From assembly GCF_018362975.1 (NCBI RefSeq), contig NZ_CP074371.1, positions 2,170,001 to 2,234,000 of the forward strand: a stretch of DNA of 64,000 nt, given 5' to 3'. A model generated the notes under the pieces. That model was not told the origin of the DNA. It ran no database searches and saw nothing but the letters and a program-made list of their open reading frames with translations. Position numbers and translations under genes: made by a program. Origin of the DNA: Nocardia tengchongensis. Lineage in GTDB: Bacteria > Actinomycetota > Actinomycetes > Mycobacteriales > Mycobacteriaceae. The first letter of the stretch is position 1; every line of letters begins with the position of its first letter. Below, in pieces: positions 58,751 to 64,000 of the stretch.

Positions 58751-59638
58751 ATGAAGATCGGTGTTGCGCTTCCGCAGATGGCTCCCGGGTACGGACCGGG
58801 TACGACGCTCGACTGGGCCCGGCGAATCGACGCGGGCCCGTTCTCGAGCGTTTCGGTGGGGGAGCGGGTGACGTTTTCGAATCCGGAGATGGTCGCGACG
58901 CTGGGCGCCTGCGCGGCGGTGACCGAGCGGGTGCAGGTTTTGGCGAATCTCTTTGTGCTTCCACAGCACCCGGTGGCGATGGTCGCCCAGCAGATCGGCA
59001 CGCTCGACCAACTCGCGAACGGCCGCCTCGAGGTGGCCGTCGGCGTCGGCGGTCGCGAGCACGACTACCGCGCTCTCGGCGCCGATTTCACACGACGGCA
59101 CCAGCAGCTCGATGACAAGGTCGACGAGCTGAAAGCACTGCTCGACGGCAAGCCGCCGTTCGACGGCGCAGACCCGGTCGGGCCGGCGTGCGTGCAGCCC
59201 GGTGGACCGATCATCCTCGCCGGTGCGATGGGTCCGAAGGCGATGCGCCGGGCGGCGCGGTGGGCCGACGGCATCTCCGGCTTCAGCGTCGCGGGCAACG
59301 CCGACGAAATCGCCAAAGCGAGCGAACTCGCCGACCGTTGCTGGGCCGAGGCCGGTCGTGCGACGACCCCGCGCAAGGTCAGTGGCTGCTTCACCGCCCT
59401 GGGTGTCACCGACGCATCAGAAGCGTTGCGCTCCTTCACCGCTCACTACCTCGGCTTCCTCGGACCGAAGCCGGCCGAGATGGTCGCCACCTCGGCGCGG
59501 GCATCGAGTCCCGAGGTGCTCGCCGATATTCTCGACGGCGCGGAGCAGGCCGGGTGCGACGAGTTCATCCTGGTCCCGGCCGTCACCGACCTGAACTTCC
59601 TCGAGGTGGCGACCGAGGTGGTGGCCGCACGCTCCTGA
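58751..59638 (+). CDS. LLM-class F420-dependent oxidoreductase
   Basis: A 295-residue luciferase-like TIM-barrel flavin/F420 enzyme. Typical features are MKIGVALPQMAPGYG, VQVLANLFVLPQHPVAMVAQ, the LANGRLEVAVGVGGREHDYR block and PIILAGAMGPKAMRRAARWA. Such enzymes oxidise or reduce small organic substrates with F420 in the cytoplasm; the substrate is unknown. ATG 58751 has GAAGG about 8 nt upstream. It stands alone between genes on the other strand. Confidence 0.85.
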   Translation: MKIGVALPQMAPGYGPGTTLDWARRIDAGPFSSVSVGERVTFSNPEMVATLGACAAVTERVQVLANLFVLPQHPVAMVAQQIGTLDQLANGRLEVAVGVGGREHDYRALGADFTRRHQQLDDKVDELKALLDGKPPFDGADPVGPACVQPGGPIILAGAMGPKAMRRAARWADGISGFSVAGNADEIAKASELADRCWAEAGRATTPRKVSGCFTALGVTDASEALRSFTAHYLGFLGPKPAEMVATSARASSPEVLADILDGAEQAGCDEFILVPAVTDLNFLEVATEVVAARS

Positions 59639-59782
59639 CGCCGAGGAGCGGAACACCGTGAGAATGCGTATTCCCGTTCGACGGCCGCTGAATTATCGAA
59701 GCCCCAGCCCCAGGTAGAGGCGGGGATGTCACAGTTTCCTGGCAGCCCCTTTCCAACCGTACCTAGACGTCAGACCGTGGTC

Positions 59783-59962
59783 TCAGATGCACCAGACCAC
59801 ACTGCCCAGGGGGAAGCAGATGGCGAGTGATCCATCGACAGGGGTAACCGCGGTGGATGTCGAAGTCGCAATGGGGGCGGCCGATGCTACCGGAGCTGCG
59901 ATAGCGCCGAGCGGCAAGGCAATAGCGGTTGCGGCCACGAACTTGATTAGTTTGCTGGACAT
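59783..59962 (-). CDS. 59-residue exported peptide with a C-terminal cysteine pair
   Basis: The frame is open back to 60178, but ATG 59962 (MSSKLIKFVAATAIALPLGA) has AAGGA 6 nt upstream and begins a textbook signal peptide, with cleavage likely after ASA at residue 28. The mature peptide is only about 31 residues and ends AICFPLGSVVWCI, with cysteines eight residues apart that could close a loop. Its function is unknown. A structural, signalling or bacteriocin-like role is possible. Confidence 0.65.
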   Translation of the reverse strand: MSSKLIKFVAATAIALPLGAIAAPVASAAPIATSTSTAVTPVDGSLAICFPLGSVVWCI

Positions 59963-60331
59963 GTTTGTTCCTTGTGGTGATTGAGCGGCGAAATCGGCGA
60001 CAGCAGACCTTGGTTCGACCGCTGTCGTTCGCTTCGCCGCCCACCCCGACCAGTTGTCATGGTCCTGCATGGCGAGCGATAGCCACACGATGAAAATGGC
60101 CGAACCAGAGCCTGTACGGAATGGCCCGGCGCCAGGCACTGTCACGACCACGTCGACCTGGCGGGCTCCGGCACGCATGCTGAGACCGAAGCCGCATCCT
60201 TTTCCGCATGATCAGAAAAGGACGATAATTGAGGTTAGCCCCGATCGGGCAGAGTCTGGTAGGGGCTGAGGACTTCATTCGTAGGTTCCGCGATGCTGCG
60301 ATATCGATTGGGTGGCTGAGGAGACGCAAGC
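59963..60331. other. intergenic stretch with one inverted repeat
   Basis: No gene seen. TCCTTTTC (60197-60204) and GAAAAGGA (60215-60222) are a perfect 8-bp inverted repeat around 10 bases, about 110 bases upstream of the next gene. It could be an operator or hairpin. Confidence 0.4.
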
Positions 60332-60781
60332 ATGCCCGCTCTGGTTGACCTTGCCGTGGGGATCGCACCCATCGCTGGTGGATTGGCTCTCGGTGCGGCC
60401 GCGGGATATCTGAAGGGCCCGGACGTCCGCAAGACGATCAAGCAGGATATGGAACTACTGGACCGCATACCTCCGGAGGAGGTCGAACGGCGCGCCGAGC
60501 TCCAACGGAGCATCGATAGTCGCATCGACGACTTGGTCGCGACCGTCAATCGATACCGGCCACTGCGCAGAGCGGCCGCCTCCTATCGCGGCGGCTTGCG
60601 CGACATCCTGCTGTTTGTCAGCGCGATTCTGTTTACGGCGGTCTGGTGGAGCGTTGATCACAATACGAGCAGCTGGCTACCGATGTTCGTTGTCCTCATT
60701 GTGATTTCGGTGTGGGCGGCCGCCTACGCGTTCGGTGGTCTGCGCAGATCCCTACTCAGTTTCCGCCAAGGAGAGGACTGA
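60332..60781 (+). CDS. small membrane protein, unknown function
   Basis: 149 residues. A hydrophobic N-terminal segment (about 5-27) is followed by a charged helical middle (DMELLDRIPPEEVERRAELQ, likely coiled coil) and two membrane helices near 92-109 and 116-136. It has GGAGA about 7 nt before ATG 60332. No family recognised. Confidence 0.65.
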   Translation: MPALVDLAVGIAPIAGGLALGAAAGYLKGPDVRKTIKQDMELLDRIPPEEVERRAELQRSIDSRIDDLVATVNRYRPLRRAAASYRGGLRDILLFVSAILFTAVWWSVDHNTSSWLPMFVVLIVISVWAAAYAFGGLRRSLLSFRQGED

Positions 60782-60900
60782 TCGACAGCGGCGCCGGCCG
60801 GCACAGGTTGCGTGGGGGAGCTGGATCGCGATAACTCGTTGAACAGCGGGTTCGACCGTATCGTGGGCTGTGCGCCGTGGGGGCGCTCGAAGGAGGGGCT

Positions 60901-61668
60901 GTGACCACCGATGGGCAGTTGGCGCTCGAGCTGGATGGGCTGTACAAGAAGTTCGGGGGACCCTGGGTGGTCGAGGGGGTGAGCCTGGCCGTGCCGCCGG
61001 GATCCTTCTTCGGGCTGGTCGGGCCGAATGGCGCGGGTAAGACCACCACCTTGTCCATGGCGGTGGGATTGTTGCGGCCCGATCATGGGGCCGCGCGGAT
61101 CTTCGGGCATGAAGTGTGGGCGGATCCGGTCAAGGCGAAGAGCGTGGTCGGGGTGCTGCCGGATGGACTGGCGCTGCCGGAGCGGCTCACCGGGCGAGAA
61201 CTGTTGAACTTCACCGGGTTGCTGCGCGGGATGGACAAGGCGACCGTGGTGGGCCGGGCCGACGAGCTGCTGCATGTGCTCGAGCTCGACGGCGCGGAAA
61301 ACACTGTGGTGGTTGATTATTCGGCCGGTATGCGGAAGAAGATCGGGCTGGCCACCGCGTTGTTGCACGCACCGAAGCTGCTGGTGCTGGATGAGCCGTT
61401 CGAGGCGGTGGATCCGGTGTCGGCGGGGACTATTCGGACGATCCTGCAGCGGTTCGTGGCCGCGGGCGGGTCGGTGGTGCTGTCCAGTCATGTGATGGCA
61501 CTGGTGGAATCGATCTGCGACCGGGTGGCCGTGATCAGCCGCGGCCGGGTGGTGGCGGGCGGGACGCTCGCCGAGGTGCGCGGCGACGGGACCCTCGAAG
61601 AGGCGTTCGTGCGGCTGGTTGGCGGACGCGTCGGCGGCGAGGAGGGGCTGTCGTGGTTGGCGTCCTGA
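60901..61668 (+). CDS. ABC transporter ATP-binding protein
   Basis: A 255-residue ABC ATPase with Walker A GPNGAGKTT, signature YSAGMRKK, Walker B LLVLDEP and the switch histidine in SSHVM. It belongs to the ABC-2/CcmA-like exporter group. GTG 60901 has AGGAGG 4 nt upstream. Its stop lies inside the next gene (16-base overlap), so the two are coupled and form one exporter. Confidence 0.9.
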   Translation: MTTDGQLALELDGLYKKFGGPWVVEGVSLAVPPGSFFGLVGPNGAGKTTTLSMAVGLLRPDHGAARIFGHEVWADPVKAKSVVGVLPDGLALPERLTGRELLNFTGLLRGMDKATVVGRADELLHVLELDGAENTVVVDYSAGMRKKIGLATALLHAPKLLVLDEPFEAVDPVSAGTIRTILQRFVAAGGSVVLSSHVMALVESICDRVAVISRGRVVAGGTLAEVRGDGTLEEAFVRLVGGRVGGEEGLSWLAS

Positions 61669-63221
61669 TCCGGATGCGGCTGCGCATCACCGCGCGCAGC
61701 ATGCGGGAAGGCCGTGCGGCCCTGAACTTCTGGCTCGGCACGCTGTTCGGGGTGCTGGCGGCGATCGCCACCGCACTGATCATCGCCACCGCGCACGAGA
61801 CCGTGCATGGGGGAGTGACCATCGCCGCGGCGCTGTACGGGGCGTGGACGCTGGGCTGGATCTGCGGGCCGGTCCTCACCGGCAGCAGCGACGAAACCCT
61901 GCAACCCGAGCAATTCCGGTTGCTGCCGTTGACACCCCGGCAACTGGCCTACGGGCTCGGAGCCGCCGCTTTCGTGGGACCCGCACCCATCGTCAACCTG
62001 ATCGCCTTCGGCGGACTGGTCCTGCTCGCCGCACAGATCGGTTGGGGTGCAACGGTAATCGCGGCGCTCGGGGTGGTGCTCCAGCTCGTGTTCGTGGTGC
62101 TGCTGGCCCGCACGGTGGTGGCCTGGCTGGGCGCGGCCATGCGCTCGCGGCGCGGCAAGGACCTCGGTGTGCTGTTCGCGGCGCTCATCGGCTTGGCGTA
62201 TTACCCACTCAACCTGCTGATCTCGACAATCGGCCCGAAATTGGACGGCGACCACGGCGGCCTGTCGGTCGCGCTGCGGGCCGTGCCCTCGGGCTGGGCC
62301 CCGTACGCGGTCGAAGCGGCCGCGCGCGGCAACTACCTGCTCGCACTGGTGCCGCTGCTGGGTCTGGCGCTGCTGTCCCTGGTGCTGTGGCAGTCGTGGG
62401 CGGTCCTGCTGGAACGCCGCCTCACCACCCCGGCCGCCCCGGAGAGCCAGGTGCTCGACAGCGGCGGCGGGCTGCTCGACCGCTTCCTGCCCACCACTCC
62501 GGTCGGCGCGGTGGTCGCCAAGGAACTCCGCACCTGGTGGCGCGACGGCCGCCGCCGCGCGGCCCTGATCCCGCTGCTGATCATCGGCTTCGTACTGCCG
62601 ATCTTCCTGTCCGTCCGCGCCGGCGGTAGCGGAACCATCCCGTTCTCGGGTGCTTTCGTGGTGTGGCTGGCCACCATGTCCAGCACCAACCTGTACGGAT
62701 TCGACGGCACCGCGGTCTGGCAAACGCTGGTGACGCCGGGCGCGGCACGCGCGGACGTGCGCGGCCGGGCCTACGCCTGGGCGCTGCTGGTCGCACCCCT
62801 CGCGCTGCTCGCGACCCTCATCCTGCCCGGCGCGCTGGGGCGGACCCAGCTCTATCCCTGGGCGCTGTCGACACTTCCGGTGCTGTTCGGCGTGGGTATG
62901 GGGGCCGTGGTGTACCTGTCCACGCATGCCGCCTTCGCGCTGCCGCCGCAGCGCGGCAACCCCTTCGCCGGCACCGGCAACCCCGGCTGCATGAAGATGC
63001 TCATGCAGTTGGCGGTCGGCGTGGTCCAGCTACTGGCGACGGCCCCGGTGCTGGCGATCCTGGGAATCGGTGCGGCCCTGCACAATCCGCTGATCCAATG
63101 GGCCGCGCTGCCGATCGGCGTGCTGCTCGGCATTGTCGCCGCGCTCCTCGGAATCCGATTGGCGACCACCCGATTGGCGGCCCGCGGCCCCGAACTGCTG
63201 GCCGAGGTGAAGCCGCGCTGA
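61653..63221 (+). CDS. ABC transporter permease, large integral membrane protein
   Basis: 522 residues with roughly ten or more membrane segments in two clusters, separated by a cytoplasmic stretch (around residues 260-305, LLERRLTTPAAPESQVL). It starts GTG 61653 with GAGGAGG about 7 nt upstream and overlaps the ATPase gene. It is the membrane partner of an ABC-2-like exporter. The substrate is unknown. Confidence 0.85.
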   Translation: MVGVLIRMRLRITARSMREGRAALNFWLGTLFGVLAAIATALIIATAHETVHGGVTIAAALYGAWTLGWICGPVLTGSSDETLQPEQFRLLPLTPRQLAYGLGAAAFVGPAPIVNLIAFGGLVLLAAQIGWGATVIAALGVVLQLVFVVLLARTVVAWLGAAMRSRRGKDLGVLFAALIGLAYYPLNLLISTIGPKLDGDHGGLSVALRAVPSGWAPYAVEAAARGNYLLALVPLLGLALLSLVLWQSWAVLLERRLTTPAAPESQVLDSGGGLLDRFLPTTPVGAVVAKELRTWWRDGRRRAALIPLLIIGFVLPIFLSVRAGGSGTIPFSGAFVVWLATMSSTNLYGFDGTAVWQTLVTPGAARADVRGRAYAWALLVAPLALLATLILPGALGRTQLYPWALSTLPVLFGVGMGAVVYLSTHAAFALPPQRGNPFAGTGNPGCMKMLMQLAVGVVQLLATAPVLAILGIGAALHNPLIQWAALPIGVLLGIVAALLGIRLATTRLAARGPELLAEVKPR

Positions 63222-63344
63222 CCCGCCGCTACTCGCACCGGGACCGATCACACTCCCGAAATCGGGTAGCGCACTACTGCGGCAATCCGGACACGCGATC
63301 CGCAGGCTGGATCCCAGGCTCGAATCACTGGGAGACAGCGAAAA

Positions 63345-64000
63345 GTGGATCAAATCCTGTATTGGAACGCGGTGGCGCTGGAGTCGGACCGCAAGGCGCA
63401 CACCGAGATCGACCCCGCGGAACCGGGACCCCGCGGTCCGATCGGCAGGTCCCGCGCCCTGGCCATCGTGCACCTGGCCATGCACGACGCCATCTTCAGC
63501 ATTTTCGGTGCACCGCACGGCACCTGGCTGACCGCGCCACCGGTGGCGGCCACCGGCGCCCTGCCCGACGCCGCCATCGCGGTCGCCGCCCACACCACCC
63601 TGTCCGCGCTCTACCCCGCCCAGACCGCCCGGCTCGACAAGGCTTTGCGCACAGCGGGACTGCGCGGGCGGGGGACCGGACGTGGCGGAAACCAGGGGCA
63701 GGCCGTCGCCCACGCGATCCTGAAGGACCGCGCCGGGGACCCCGGCTGCATCGCGGTCACCAGTCGCTACATCGCGGATCCGCCGCCGCAGGCCGGAGAT
63801 CCCCGCTCCTCGTCCCGCGCCTGCGACGGGTCCGGCCGGCTCGGTTCCCCGACCCTGTACAACCTGATCACCCGCGAGTTCGCTGTCGCCCAGCGCAATG
63901 ATGTGGAACAGAACGCCCGGCTGTTCGCCTTGGTCAACACCGCCCTCGCGGACGCCGCGATCCTGTGCCGCGACGACCCGTCCCACCCTTCGGTGCACGC
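63345..64000 (+). CDS. vanadium-dependent haloperoxidase-like protein (partial, runs off window)
   Basis: An open frame from GTG 63345 to the window end, 218 codons so far. It starts MDQILYWNAVALESDRKAHT and continues with RALAIVHLAMHDAIFSIFGA, the N-terminal pattern of the PAP2/vanadium haloperoxidase family. The vanadate-binding residues would lie in the C-terminal half, beyond the window, so activity cannot be judged. GGGAGA lies about 10 nt upstream. The 123 bases before it hold two small inverted repeats (CCCGA/TCGGG; TCCCAG/CTGGGA). Confidence 0.7.
   Translation, partial: MDQILYWNAVALESDRKAHTEIDPAEPGPRGPIGRSRALAIVHLAMHDAIFSIFGAPHGTWLTAPPVAATGALPDAAIAVAAHTTLSALYPAQTARLDKALRTAGLRGRGTGRGGNQGQAVAHAILKDRAGDPGCIAVTSRYIADPPPQAGDPRSSSRACDGSGRLGSPTLYNLITREFAVAQRNDVEQNARLFALVNTALADAAILCRDDPSHPSVH

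Noticed and set aside
60225..60250. Iron-box (IdeR/DmdR) site
   Set aside because: Only the left half (AGGTTAG) fits; the right half does not match the palindrome.
61488..62927. Minus-strand ORF of 479 codons over the ABC permease
   Set aside because: Shadow of the permease; Gln/His/Arg-rich with no motif.

Overview
The window is GC-rich actinobacterial DNA, most likely from Nocardia or a close relative in the Mycobacteriales. This is inferred from the GC-rich codon use, two F420-type oxidoreductases, a leaderless GTG start, small signal-peptide proteins and a very large multimodular NRPS gene. No rRNA, tRNA or CRISPR array was seen.

Left flank (1-5632): an ABC exporter pair on the minus strand (ATPase cut by the window edge, FtsX/MacB-type permease) faces a divergent gene that encodes a NarL-type sensor kinase and its response regulator in one continuous reading frame. 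Then come a PPOX-fold F420 enzyme, a TetR-DoxX operon with two palindromes at the TetR start, and a lone cobM.

Centre (5633-50118): a structured leader (hairpin, four-residue mini-ORF, 13-bp-stem hairpin) precedes a 44-kb NRPS gene. The gene has 12 complete modules and a thirteenth, terminal C domain followed by a truncated, degenerate adenylation domain. There is no thioesterase. The first C domain is of the EntF/starter type. By-eye specificity codes give serine at modules 3, 4, 7, 8 and 9 and threonine at 5; modules 1, 2, 6, 10, 11 and 12 carry codes I cannot assign. Modules 6 and 12 carry epimerization domains. As sequenced, the reading frame breaks twice inside the C domain of module 7, each time by one missing G. 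Restored, the protein would be about 14,713 residues. A long perfect inverted repeat ends the unit.

Right flank (50147-64000): a Uma2-type nuclease, an unrecognised gene, a secreted glycine-zipper protein, a secreted lipase divergent from a TetR gene, a complete IS5-family element with CTAG target duplications, several small genes (two of them share a duplicated upstream region), a beta-propeller-like protein, an LLM-class F420 oxidoreductase, a 59-residue exported peptide, a small membrane protein, a second ABC transporter pair and the start of a vanadium-haloperoxidase-like gene. This part is patchy, with dispersed short repeats and long gene-poor gaps, and looks like accessory DNA.

The main item is the NRPS locus: a serine-rich peptide of about 12 residues, probably N-acylated, with an unclear release step.
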